Below, in pieces: positions 10,401-17,407 of a stretch of 49,665 bases of DNA. The stretch spans positions 2,650,812 through 2,700,476 of the forward strand of contig CP070637.1 in NCBI GenBank assembly GCA_020354005.1. Reading direction: 5' to 3'. The position numbers were made by a program, and so were the translations under genes. The notes beneath the pieces are model-generated. The model did not search any database and was not told the origin of the DNA. It saw nothing but the letters and a program-made list of their open reading frames with translations. Each line of letters opens with the position of its first letter. Positions within the stretch are counted from its first letter, which is position 1. This DNA comes from Ignavibacterium sp. (GTDB lineage Bacteria > Bacteroidota > Ignavibacteria > Ignavibacteriales > Ignavibacteriaceae).

Positions 10401-11146
10401 CCTTGCCTGCGAACTTAATTGAGAGTGAGTTGTTTGGCCATGAAAAAGGAGCCTTTACAGGTGCAACTTCAAGAAAAAATGGAAGGTTTGAACTGGCTGA
10501 TGGTGGAACAATTTTCCTAGATGAAATTGGTGACCTTCCTTTAGACTTACAACCCAAAATATTAAGAGCTCTTCAAGAGAATGAGATTGAGCGAATTGGA
10601 AATTCCAAAACAATTAAAGTTGATGTAAGAGTAATTGCTGCTACTAACAGAGATCTTACATATGAAATAAGACAGGGAAAATTTCGTGAAGACTTATATT
10701 ACAGACTAAACGTATTTCCTATAACAATACCGCCATTACGCAAACGAAAGGAAGATATCCCGATACTTGTTAATTATTTCATAAATAAGTTTGGAAAGAA
10801 AATAGGGAAGCAAATCGAGTCGGTATCTCAAAATATAATTGAGGCATTTCAGGATTACCGCTGGCCTGGAAATGTGCGAGAGTTGGAAAACATTATTGAA
10901 AGAGCCGTGATTACAAGTCCGGATACGAAATTGGTTTTAAGCGAAGACCTTCCAAAGCAAACTTCAAAATCAACAAAATCTGAAATTTCCACCCTCGATG
11001 AAAATGAAAGACAGCATATTCTTAAAGCATTAGAATCAACCAATTGGCAAGTCAGTGGCGAAAAAGGTGCTGCAAAACTATTGGACATTAAGCGAACTAC
11101 TTTAGAAGCCAGAATGAAGAAATTAAATATCGAAAAGAAAAGATAA
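7466..11146 (+). CDS. Membrane one-chain regulator: Reg_prop propeller, Y_Y_Y, TM helix, sigma-54 AAA+ and Fis HTH
   Basis: The 1226-residue protein starts with a signal/anchor segment ('[23 protein letters not shown]'). About 14 Reg_prop blades follow (motif 'I/LWIGTxGGGLxxF', roughly residues 60-715), then a Y_Y_Y domain (about 720-835; '[15 protein letters not shown]', '[14 protein letters not shown]') and one membrane helix (about 840-862). A cytoplasmic coiled coil (865-925) leads into a complete sigma-54 activator AAA+ domain: Walker A GESGTGKE from residue 948, GAFTGA from 995, '[12 protein letters not shown]'. A Fis-type helix-turn-helix ends it ('[20 protein letters not shown]'). In the usual hybrid two-component family the same sensor feeds a histidine kinase. 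Here no kinase or receiver is present, so ligand binding outside probably controls the ATPase directly. The likely target is the downstream thioredoxin-like operon, which has a -24/-12-like promoter. Confidence 0.92.
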   Translation: MFMIAMHNCTYRKNYSDRRYKRNRFPAFFILFLLFILISPEKIFTQSTDLNFEQIFLEDGLSQSIVKSILQDKKGLMYFGTEDGLNIYDGYRFSVLRNDPQDTNSLSYNDINVLCEDRAGIIWIGTFNAGLNKYNPNQNQFKRFLHNPHNEESISHDNINEIIEANDGSIWVGTDFGLNKIFINDSTKGTYSIVRFLANANNPNSLSNNIVRTIIQDNHGTFWIGTDGGLNSMKISKANDHNVEFNNYKSNPSNPKSISNDVIRTIYQDSAGRIWVGTDFGLNMITTTESDGNIEFVSYLNNPNEQSSISNNEVYDLLEGERGILWVGTNGGGINLFDTETRTFSKYIHDPLDARTLSYNEIRALYKDRSGIMWIGTYGGGIDKVSRGTNQFLHYNHNPNDTNSLSHPIIWSIYEDSNKILWIGTHGGGLDKLDRKAYRYEHFEHSEINPNSISNDIVRMIYGDSKGMLWIGTHGGGINLFNPHTNIFKSYKNDPDDPYSLGHDEIRGIYEDEYGTIWIGTYGRGLDRFDRETETFTHFRHDPDNRESISNNFVRVIYEDKAGNLWIGTEGGGLNKFNGDDGTFKYYRNDPDDSTSINNDYIFTIHEDPSGIIWLGTWGGGLNRFNPETETFSNYSMKNGLPSNAIYGILEDENGNLWISTNNGLSRFNPLTKEFKNFNIKDGLQNNEFNGGSYFTSKSGEMFFGGINGFNAFYPNRIIDNTYIPPVVITSFQKFNEPVQFNKPLSEIDEIELTYEDYVFSFEFAALDYTAPEKNAYAYKMDGLDEDWIYTNSEKRFASYTTLPPGHYTFKVKGSNSDGVWNEEAASINLIIHPPFWMTWWFRAISIIAVLLIAFWLYKRRVRRLEEKRKILTERLEEKTKHSNELQSALSEVELLKNRLQAENVYLQDEIKLQHNFENIITQSEELKKVLHKVEQVASTDATVLILGESGTGKELLARAVHNISDRADRPLVKVNCSALPANLIESELFGHEKGAFTGATSRKNGRFELADGGTIFLDEIGDLPLDLQPKILRALQENEIERIGNSKTIKVDVRVIAATNRDLTYEIRQGKFREDLYYRLNVFPITIPPLRKRKEDIPILVNYFINKFGKKIGKQIESVSQNIIEAFQDYRWPGNVRELENIIERAVITSPDTKLVLSEDLPKQTSKSTKSEISTLDENERQHILKALESTNWQVSGEKGAAKLLDIKRTTLEARMKKLNIEKKR

Positions 11147-11150
11147 TGGT

Positions 11151-11164
11151 GCCAATATATTGGC
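11151..11164. repeat. Perfect 14-bp palindrome after the sigma-54 regulator
   Basis: GCCAATATATTGGC reads the same on both strands and starts five bases after the regulator's stop codon. The half-site TATTGGCA recurs at 11176-11183 inside the promoter candidate. It could be a binding site for the Fis-type domain of the regulator encoded just upstream, although activator sites usually lie farther from a sigma-54 promoter than this. Confidence 0.5.
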
Positions 11165-11167
11165 AGA

Positions 11168-11183
11168 TGGCAAAATATTGGCA
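11168..11183 (+). promoter_or_regulatory. Candidate sigma-54 (-24/-12) promoter for the thioredoxin-like operon
   Basis: TGGCAAAATATTGGCA matches the TGGCA-N6-TTGCA pattern except for G in place of the second T of the -12 box. It keeps the essential GG (11169-11170) and GC (11181-11182) with exactly 10 bases between them. Transcription would start near 11195, 120-150 bases before the first downstream ATG. It lies directly after a gene for a sigma-54 activator, which raises the prior. Confidence 0.45.
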
Positions 11184-11347
11184 AAACAACTTCTAAAAAT
11201 CCCCTGACATAAACATTTTCTTATCACCCTAAGCTTTTCTAAATAAACAACTTATCGGATTTTTGGCCGCCCCATTTGCCTTTGGCAATTGAATTGTATT
11301 CTTCTCTTCAGTAATGAATGATCAAACTAGGAAAGAAAAAGAGAACA

Positions 11348-11701
11348 ATGAATAAAATGAAGAAAAAAAATTCTGAGACAAGCACTTTCAAAGATTTATT
11401 AAACAGCAGCAAACCAATGTTAATTGAAGTTAAAGCTGATTGGTGTGGAGGCTCACATATAATTGCTCCAATAATACAGAAAATTGAACAAGATTTTGGT
11501 AATAGGGTTATGATCGAGCGAATTGATTATGAAAGTAATAAAAGTTTCCTGATGGATTGCGGGATAGAGAATGTACCTTCTATTATGCTGGTAAAAGACG
11601 GAAAGATATATAAACTAATAAATGGCACCCTTTCAAAAAGAAACTTAGAAAAATTAATAGACGAACTGCTAAACAATAATAATCATAAATCGAATAATTA
11701 A
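11348..11701 (+). CDS. Thioredoxin-like protein with monothiol CGGS active site
   Basis: This is a thioredoxin fold of 117 residues from the ATG at 11348. An in-frame ATG at 11318 would add ten basic residues, but 11348 follows a better GGAAAG/AGAGAA stretch. The signature strand 'PMLIEVKADWCGGSH' shows the active-site loop as WCGGS, where canonical thioredoxin has WCGPC, so the resolving cysteine is replaced by serine. The cis-proline region 'GIENVPSIMLVKDGK' and the final strand-helix are intact. CxxS proteins usually act as isomerases, mixed-disulfide traps or chaperone-like adaptors rather than reductases. There is no signal peptide. It is the first gene after the sigma-54-like promoter and probably shares an operon with two small exported proteins that follow. 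Confidence 0.8.
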   Translation: MNKMKKKNSETSTFKDLLNSSKPMLIEVKADWCGGSHIIAPIIQKIEQDFGNRVMIERIDYESNKSFLMDCGIENVPSIMLVKDGKIYKLINGTLSKRNLEKLIDELLNNNNHKSNN

Positions 11702-11764
11702 GTGTTCAGTGATTACAGCAATAATAAATAAACATAAACAACATTATCTGTAGGAGGATAAAAA

Positions 11765-12226
11765 ATGAGACGCTCGAACAAATTTAATATCGTTCTGACT
11801 TTATTGATTGCTATTCTGGTTGCATCAAATGCATTTGCAGTTGACCCAAATTCACCAGCGAAATTGGAAAATGCAAGTGCTAATATTTATAGCAATTTGA
11901 GTGACGACCTGTTTGATAAATTCGAGGCTAACCTATTAGTTGGGATAAACTCAATAAATTCGGGTCTTCAAACAAGTTGTGCATATCTCCTTGGAGAGAT
12001 AAAATCCAGTGAGGCAATGATTCCGCTACTCAGGCTTGCAACTAATGGCAAGACCGTAGAAGGAAGAATAATTGCCGGCTTATCACTTTACAAAATTAAG
12101 TCGGATATTGGTATGTACAGGTTAAAATGGTTAGCAGAAAATGATGAAAGTGAACTGGCCCGCAAGGTATTCAAGAGGATCTATGCTAAATATGTGTCTG
12201 ACCATTATACCTTTGAGGAATTATAA
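11765..12226 (+). CDS. Small exported HEAT-like repeat protein (paralogue 1)
   Basis: The 153-residue protein has a good AGGAGG site and a signal peptide (VLTLLIAILVASNAFA, then V). The mature part consists of paired helices with a HEAT/PBS-lyase-like periodicity ('NLLVGINSINSGLQTSCAYLL', 'SSEAMIPLLRLA', 'EGRIIAGLSLYKIKSD'). It is clearly related to the next gene: both share the order signal peptide, N-L-x(3)-I/L-N-S, a 'YL(L/A)G' helix, an 'EAxxxLL' helix, and a lysine/alanine-rich end. Such short repeats generally bind proteins. I cannot name a function. It lies 63 bases after the thioredoxin-like gene and 35 before its paralogue, so an operon is likely. Confidence 0.7.
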   Translation: MRRSNKFNIVLTLLIAILVASNAFAVDPNSPAKLENASANIYSNLSDDLFDKFEANLLVGINSINSGLQTSCAYLLGEIKSSEAMIPLLRLATNGKTVEGRIIAGLSLYKIKSDIGMYRLKWLAENDESELARKVFKRIYAKYVSDHYTFEEL

Positions 12227-12261
12227 CCGATATCAATAGAATAAAAGAAAGGAGTACGAAG

Positions 12262-12693
12262 ATGTTATTTACAAAAAAAGAAAAACGAAAATTTGTACTG
12301 CTTGTATTTCTTTTTCTATCATCAATTATTTGTAACGAAACATTAGCTCAAAACGTATCAATAAAAGAACTTACTCCAAATAAATATGCTCTAGAAAATC
12401 TGGAGGCATCACTTAATTCTGAAAACTGTGGGGTAAAAAGACACGCAATATATCTTGCTGGAAAATACCGCATTGCAGAAGCTGAAGACATTTTACTTGA
12501 GCAACTTAAGAATGAAAAATTGTCCTGCAATAGAATACTTATCGCTTTAGTATTATACGAGTTGGGAAGCGAGAAGGCACTGATTGCAGTAGGCGATTTA
12601 GTAAAAAACGACGATAGCGCAAAAGCAAGAAGAAAGGCAACACATATTTATTATCAATATCTGAAAAATGATAAGACTATTAATGCTTTCTAA
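12262..12693 (+). CDS. Small exported HEAT-like repeat protein (paralogue 2)
   Basis: The 143-residue product has an AAAGGAG site, a basic start (MLFTKKEKRKF) and a hydrophobic signal segment ending 'CNETLA' before Q. The mature helices parallel those of the preceding gene ('NLEASLNSENCGVKRHAIYLAG', 'EAEDILLEQLKNEK', 'NRILIALVLYELGSEKALI'). The mature part contains two cysteines ('SENCGVK' and 'KLSCNRI') that could form a disulphide outside the cytoplasm. That is interesting beside a thioredoxin-like protein with a single active-site cysteine, although the latter has no signal peptide. It is the last gene before a strong terminator. Function unknown. Confidence 0.7.
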   Translation: MLFTKKEKRKFVLLVFLFLSSIICNETLAQNVSIKELTPNKYALENLEASLNSENCGVKRHAIYLAGKYRIAEAEDILLEQLKNEKLSCNRILIALVLYELGSEKALIAVGDLVKNDDSAKARRKATHIYYQYLKNDKTINAF

Positions 12694-12745
12694 AGCCTCT
12701 GAACTATTGAGACACCTATGAGTTATAGTTCGATTAGACTCCTTG

Positions 12746-12770
12746 GTCACGGCAATGCCGTGACTTTTTT
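12746..12770 (+). terminator. Rho-independent terminator
   Basis: GTCACGG and CCGTGAC pair around CAATG and are followed at once by six Ts. It ends the thioredoxin-like/HEAT-like operon about 50 bases after its last stop codon. Confidence 0.9.
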
Positions 12771-12812
12771 ATATTAATTTATTAATCAGTTTTTATCTTT
12801 ACGGTTAAGATT

Positions 12813-13874
12813 ATGAAATACTCCAGATTACAATTTCTATTTTTCACTTTATTACTATCTCTGTTTTTTGCTGAGGACAAAAACTTTTGTCAGGAAAATT
12901 CTTTTTATTTGGAAGGGGTAGCTTCCTCAGAGCATAGGTGGACTGGAGTTGCTGTTTCTGAGGAAGGCAGAATGTTTGTTAACTTTCCAAGGTGGGGAAC
13001 TATTCCTTTATCAGTCGCTGAAGTTGTAAATAACGAGTTGATCCCTTACCCAAATAACGAATGGAATACGTGGAGCGCTTCTACAACACCTGAAGACCAT
13101 TTTGTTTGTGTTCAGAGTGTGTATGTGGATAAAAATAATTATTTGTGGATTTTAGATCCTGCCAGCATACGAGGTAGCGTAGTTAATGGCAGTGCAAAAT
13201 TATTAAAAGTAGATTTGCAAACTGATTCAATCATAAAGGTCCTTTATTTTAATGATGATGTTGCACCACTTAGTAGTTATCTAAATGATATCAGGGTAGA
13301 TACTGAACTCAATTATGCATACATCACCTGTTCAGGAATGGGAGCAATAATAGTGATTGACCTAAACACTGGCAATAGTAGAAGACTGCTAACAGATCAT
13401 CATTCGACCAAAGCAGAAGATATTCCTCTAACGATAAATGGACAGACCATTAACTTTGTTGTTCACTCTGATGGGCTTGCTCTTACTAATGATGGAACAG
13501 AACTTTATTATAAGGCATTAACGGGGAGAGCTCTGTATAAAATTAGTACCTCTGCACTTCGCGATGAATCTTTATCTGACAACGAATTAGAATATGAAGT
13601 TGTATTTGTTGCTGAAACAATACCCTGTGACGCAATAGAGTTTGATCCGAATGGTTATCTATACTTTACGTCGATCGAGGATAACTCGATTTACAGAATG
13701 TTTCCTGGAACTGATCTTTCGCTTGTAGTTACTGATGATAGATTAAAATGGCCGGATAGTTTCTCTATCACACAAACCGGCGATATTTATGTCACAACTT
13801 CGCGGATATATTTTCCACAAGGCGAACACAGTGTGTTCAAAATTGAAAGAACATCTGCTGATACGGAGCAATAG
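12813..13874 (+). CDS. Secreted Yellow/major royal jelly (MRJP)-family protein
   Basis: The 353-residue product has a signal peptide (LFFTLLLSLFFAEDKNFC region, then QENSF) and reads through as a bacterial member of the MRJP/Yellow propeller family. Family hallmarks include 'WTGVAVSEEGRMFVNFPRW', 'CVQSVYVDKNNYLWILDPA', 'YLNDIRVDTELNYAYITCSG', 'IVIDLNTGNSRRLL' and 'HSDGLALTNDGTELYYKALTG'. In bacteria these six-bladed propellers are exported and of unknown substrate; insect relatives bind small amines or convert dopachrome. It is preceded by the terminator of the previous operon and seems to be a single-gene unit. The length is normal for the family and no sorting tail is present. Confidence 0.88.
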   Translation: MKYSRLQFLFFTLLLSLFFAEDKNFCQENSFYLEGVASSEHRWTGVAVSEEGRMFVNFPRWGTIPLSVAEVVNNELIPYPNNEWNTWSASTTPEDHFVCVQSVYVDKNNYLWILDPASIRGSVVNGSAKLLKVDLQTDSIIKVLYFNDDVAPLSSYLNDIRVDTELNYAYITCSGMGAIIVIDLNTGNSRRLLTDHHSTKAEDIPLTINGQTINFVVHSDGLALTNDGTELYYKALTGRALYKISTSALRDESLSDNELEYEVVFVAETIPCDAIEFDPNGYLYFTSIEDNSIYRMFPGTDLSLVVTDDRLKWPDSFSITQTGDIYVTTSRIYFPQGEHSVFKIERTSADTEQ

Positions 13875-14070
13875 GTAAACTGGTTCTAGAATGATTTAGA
13901 AGTATACCGATACTATCCCAACCAATTACTTCATTTAGCAGACTTCTCTGAAACAAGTTTTCAATTCAAATTCCATTAATCACATTAGAAGCATGAACTA
14001 AACGCTCCCTGCTTAAATCTGAAGTACTGCTAATTGTCAGAGGTGTTGTAAAATGGTTAAATGGATTTAC
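13875..14070. other. Gap with possible decayed coding sequence
   Basis: No intact gene is seen here. On the minus strand one frame reads about 60 residues with a single internal stop ('NHFTTPLTISSTSDLSRERL...VIGWDSIGILLNHSR'), which might be an old gene fragment. I do not recognise it, and chance is possible. Confidence 0.2.
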
Positions 14071-14541
14071 TTATTGTGTAATAGCGTTCATTCTTATACC
14101 AAAATAATATGCCCACACAATAAACGATATTTGAAGTAGTATTCTGAAGTACAAATAATCAACGCCCTATTTCATTCCACCTAAAGGCACTTGATCAATA
14201 CTACCATTTACATTGGCCGGAAGTATTACAACAAAAAATAAAATTAAAAGTATACTTGTAAGCTTTGATGTCTTGTCCCAAATCAAACCAACTAAGGCGG
14301 CAATCTCAAGCAAACCCGGTGAACAATACTATTTCTTTTCCAACGGGATGATATTTGGTAACATAGCAATCAATAAATCGGTATTAATAAAATGAGCTAC
14401 TCCTGTAAAAACTAACATTATTGCTAATGCAACTCTTCCAACTAATGAAAATGTATACTTATTCTTCAGGAAGAATTTATTAAGTAAAAAGAATAGAGTA
14501 AAACTCACTATTAATATTATTAAGGGTGCTATTTTTAAGCT
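14071..14541 (-). pseudogene. Decayed DoxX-family membrane protein gene
   Basis: Reading the minus strand across frames recovers a DoxX-like protein: 'VGRVALAIMLVFTGVAHF', 'MLPNIIPLEKK', 'IVLFTGFA', 'LEIAALVGLIW', 'ILLILFFVVILPANVN', 'QVPLGGM', 'YFRILLQISFIVWAYYF'. The order and the 'ILPAN(V/I)N' and 'LR.LLQ...I.WAYWY'-like motifs match the four-helix DoxX/quinol-oxidase-subunit family. The reading is broken by a stop after 'PLEKK', shifts of frame before 'IVLF' and before 'LEIA', and a stop after 'GGMK'. No usable start remains upstream ('MYN' is followed by TAA). The gene is therefore dead. The final stop is at 14071-14073. An apparent plus-strand frame at 14213-14395 is only its antisense shadow. 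Confidence 0.75.
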
Positions 14542-14595
14542 TTACTCTTAATTATACATATCGGATTGAATATTTACCTTGCATTATGGCCTTGA

Positions 14596-15663
14596 TTAAA
14601 ACTTGCCATCTTTTTTCAATTTCTTAACTTCTTTAATCATCTTTCCAAATTCTTTGTCTTTCTTTCTTTTCTCAGCAACGCTTAATTGAAACCGATTTTT
14701 TTCTCTCTTCATTTTCAAGTAGTTCTCATATGATGATTTTTCTACTTCACTATTTTCAACCGCTATTAAAACAGCACAACCTTTTTCGTGTGTATGGGTG
14801 CAATCTGTAAATTTACATTGAGATGCTAATTGATCTATATCATAAAAGACATTTTCCAGTCCATTTGTTGTGTCAGCAACTCCAACTTCACGCATCCCGG
14901 GATTATCAATTAATATTCCACCATTTTCTAAAACAATCAATTCCCTGTGGCTTGTAACATGCTTCCCTTTTTTTGTGCTTAAACTTATTGTGTCTGTTTT
15001 CATTTTGGTTTTACCCAACAAATTATTTATCAGAGTTGATTTACCTACTCCGGATGAACCAAGCAAGCAAAAGGTCTTTCCTTTTTCTAAATAATTATGA
15101 AGATTTTCGTAACCGGCTTTTGTTTCATTACTGATGATAATAATTGGTACGTTCTGAATTCGTTTCTTTATTCTGTTAATGAGTTCTTCCAGCTTTAATT
15201 CATCTATTAAATCAATTTTACTCAACACAATAACCGGTTCCACATTAGCGGAGTAAGAAATACTTAAGTATCGTTCTAACCTGTTAATATTAAAATCTCT
15301 ATCAACTGCCTGAACGATAATCGCGCAATCAATATTGGCTGCTATTATTTGTTTCTCACCAAACTTCCCAACCTCTTCTCTCGAAATAAATGTTTTTCTG
15401 GGGAAGATGGAATGAATCAGCGCTTTGTTTTCATCATGTATAGTAAAAGCCACCCAATCTCCAACGGCAGGAAAGTCGAACCGGCTTTTTGCAGCGAATA
15501 ATATTTTTCCTATAACTTCAGCATCGAATTCATTTACTGAATTGCTAACAATATATCTTTCTTTATGCTCTGCAATCACTCTTCCCACATCAAAGGAATA
15601 CAGCTTTTCATGGTTTCTATAACTTTCAAACGTTGCGTTATATCCTAAATCTTCTAATATCAT
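14596..15663 (-). CDS. rsgA: Ribosome small subunit-dependent GTPase A
   Basis: The 355-residue protein has the circularly permuted GTPase order that defines RsgA/YjeQ. An N-terminal OB-fold ('VGDWVAFTI') is followed by G4 'VIVLSKIDL', then G1 'GSSGVGKST', G2/switch region 'TKKGKHVTSHRELI', G3 'LIDNPGMRE', and a C-terminal zinc knuckle with CKFTDCTHTHEKGC (C-x4-C-x-H-x5-C spacing). RsgA helps the late assembly of the 30S ribosomal subunit and releases RbfA. The length is at the long end of the family because of a lysine-rich C-terminal tail. It follows the MerB-like gene by 40 bases, so they may share a transcript, though no functional link is obvious. Confidence 0.95.
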   Translation of the reverse strand: MILEDLGYNATFESYRNHEKLYSFDVGRVIAEHKERYIVSNSVNEFDAEVIGKILFAAKSRFDFPAVGDWVAFTIHDENKALIHSIFPRKTFISREEVGKFGEKQIIAANIDCAIIVQAVDRDFNINRLERYLSISYSANVEPVIVLSKIDLIDELKLEELINRIKKRIQNVPIIIISNETKAGYENLHNYLEKGKTFCLLGSSGVGKSTLINNLLGKTKMKTDTISLSTKKGKHVTSHRELIVLENGGILIDNPGMREVGVADTTNGLENVFYDIDQLASQCKFTDCTHTHEKGCAVLIAVENSEVEKSSYENYLKMKREKNRFQLSVAEKRKKDKEFGKMIKEVKKLKKDGKF

Positions 15664-15703
15664 TTATATTTGGAATATCGATTATATAAAGATGACAGTA
15701 CTG

Positions 15704-16789
15704 TCAAAACCTTGAATCTGAATTTTCTAAATCCCAAACTTCGTGTGTTAGGTTAAATTCTAAAAATATTTCCCTCGCTTCTTTTTTTGTCCACTTTTTC
15801 CAATTGGGATCTAAATGATTGCCATACCACTTTTTAGAAAACTTCCAGATTTTATCTATCGTCTGAATATCTCCTTTAGGGATGTTGTGTCTTTTTGTCC
15901 AGAGGTCAATCTGATTTTCATCTTTAAAGACAAGCATATTACTGCAAGTGTAAATTACATTATCCCATGCATACTTCATTGGTATAGGAAAGTGGATATA
16001 TAAATCCTTTTCTTGAACTTCTCCACCTTTAATGTGAATAATAACTTGCTCACCGTGTGCACCTAAGTTTGTTGTTATGCTTGCATCATCTTTTAATAAA
16101 GCAGCTATACCCAATGAGCACCATGCACAATTTCCCCACCATAAACCTTTAGAAGATTTCACAATAAAGTTTGTTGGTGCTAAAGCGAACGGATGTATTA
16201 CCCAAATTTTTGGTTGGTTTGGATGAAGAACAACACCGTGTTCATCTTGTAAATCGAACAGCGCTGTTCCAACTTCTTTTACATCGCTATTCATTATATT
16301 TGATAATGTTTCGATATCCGGTGCATATCCTTTTTCAATTATGTGTTTAATTATTGTATAATGTAAACCAGAACCTGTTTTTACTATCGGGGCAGTTTGA
16401 GATTCTTTAATCTCACTTTCTTTCTCATTGGTTTTTGTTTCTTTAATCTTAGTATCTATTGAACTTTTTCGCATTTCTTTAAACTCAGCCACTTTCTGGT
16501 TCACATAATCGATCATCTTTTGGGGATTACTGTCAGGTGTGCGCTTAATTAAGTTTACAGGTAAGCCTGGTCTTAACGCGATGATAAACTCTTTTATCTC
16601 CATTCTAACATCATCGGGCAAGCCAGCACCAATTACTACTATATCGACTTGATGGCTTCTTAAAATCTGGTAAACAGCTTCTTTGTTGTTTTCTGTACCA
16701 ATAATGTCTCTGCCATAATTTTTTAATTCGGATTTAAGAATATCAACAACCTGCTTTGAGCGGCCAATCAATAATACTTTTGGTTCCAT
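15704..16789 (-). CDS. Pseudo-receiver domain fused to alkylmercury-lyase (MerB)-like domain
   Basis: Residues 1-80 resemble a response-regulator receiver ('VLLIGRSKQVVDILKSEL', 'VDIVVIGAGLPDD'), but the phospho-acceptor Asp position holds glycine or alanine, so it is a pseudo-receiver. A charged linker (105-135) leads to a MerB-like half. This comprises a winged helix ('LHYTIIKHIIEKGYAPDIETL') and the lyase core, where 'CAWCSLG' (221-227) aligns with MerB 'YAWCALD' and 'IYTCSNMLVF' (279-288) aligns with the second catalytic Cys region. Both catalytic cysteines are thus kept (C224 and C282), while the catalytic Asp is glycine (G227). It may bind thiols or metals, or sense them, rather than cleave organomercury. 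No other mer genes are nearby. A good GGAG site precedes the ATG. Confidence 0.8.
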   Translation of the reverse strand: MEPKVLLIGRSKQVVDILKSELKNYGRDIIGTENNKEAVYQILRSHQVDIVVIGAGLPDDVRMEIKEFIIALRPGLPVNLIKRTPDSNPQKMIDYVNQKVAEFKEMRKSSIDTKIKETKTNEKESEIKESQTAPIVKTGSGLHYTIIKHIIEKGYAPDIETLSNIMNSDVKEVGTALFDLQDEHGVVLHPNQPKIWVIHPFALAPTNFIVKSSKGLWWGNCAWCSLGIAALLKDDASITTNLGAHGEQVIIHIKGGEVQEKDLYIHFPIPMKYAWDNVIYTCSNMLVFKDENQIDLWTKRHNIPKGDIQTIDKIWKFSKKWYGNHLDPNWKKWTKKEAREIFLEFNLTHEVWDLENSDSRF

Positions 16790-16947
16790 TAGAATTTATC
16801 TCCTGCTTCTTTTAGTAGAATTAAATGATGTGCAAACTTTGTTAGTAATAGCCGGGGAAATATTCATAATAAAAAGCTCAATAAGAATACAAATAAACTT
16901 ATTGAGCTAAATTACATTAATAAAGCGTAGTAAAATAGATATTCGAG

Positions 16948-17217
16948 TTATGGAAGCACTTTTGTTGGAAGTCCCATGGCAGCCTTCTCATCAATAAGAT
17001 AATAGTCGTTTTGGCTAACATGCCCAACACCATCTTCAAGAAATTTTTTAAACCCCTCAAGTGAATCAACTTCCCACAAACAAAATGCAGTAGCTTTGTC
17101 TTCTGTTGGGAATGAACTATGAAATTTGATGCCTTCCGGCAAGTTTGGAAGTGTTTTTTCTGCAATCTTCCAAAATTCTTGTGGATTGGAAATGGCATGC
17201 TTGACAGATACGAACAT
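16948..17217 (-). CDS. Small ferredoxin-like-fold protein
   Basis: This 89-residue cytosolic protein is preceded by TAGGAGG at ideal distance. The pattern 'MFVSVKHAISNPQEFWKIAE', 'KFHSSFPTEDKATAFCLWEVDSLEGFKKFLED' and 'SQNDYYLIDEKAAMGLP' fits the dimeric alpha/beta-barrel (antibiotic monooxygenase or DUF4242-like) fold. 'F.LWE..S.E...KFLE' is the central strand-helix of such small sensors or monooxygenases. No catalytic residue is identifiable. An alternative frame at 16917-17222 overlaps it and is a shadow. It sits alone between two minus-strand operons. Confidence 0.7.
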   Translation of the reverse strand: MFVSVKHAISNPQEFWKIAEKTLPNLPEGIKFHSSFPTEDKATAFCLWEVDSLEGFKKFLEDGVGHVSQNDYYLIDEKAAMGLPTKVLP

Positions 17218-17407
17218 AGCAATCCTCCTATAAAATTAGTGATACAAATAAATTTAGAATATTTGGAAACAGATAGATAGAATAGCTATAATAAAATAAT
17301 AATAATTTAGTTTAAATGTTCATTCCCGGGAGGTTTATGGGGTGTAGATTACTTCTTAAAGAGTATATCTCAATCATTGAAATGTGTATTTATATTTTTG
17401 GTATGCG

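Noticed and set aside
14213..14395. A plus-strand 60-residue frame
   Set aside because: It is the antisense of a decayed DoxX gene and matches nothing itself.
15704..16789. A mercury-resistance operon
   Set aside because: No merA, merT, merP or merR neighbour, and one catalytic residue of MerB is changed.
16917..17222. A 101-residue minus-strand frame overlapping the small ferredoxin-like gene
   Set aside because: The gene in the other frame has the ribosome-binding site and the protein-like pattern.
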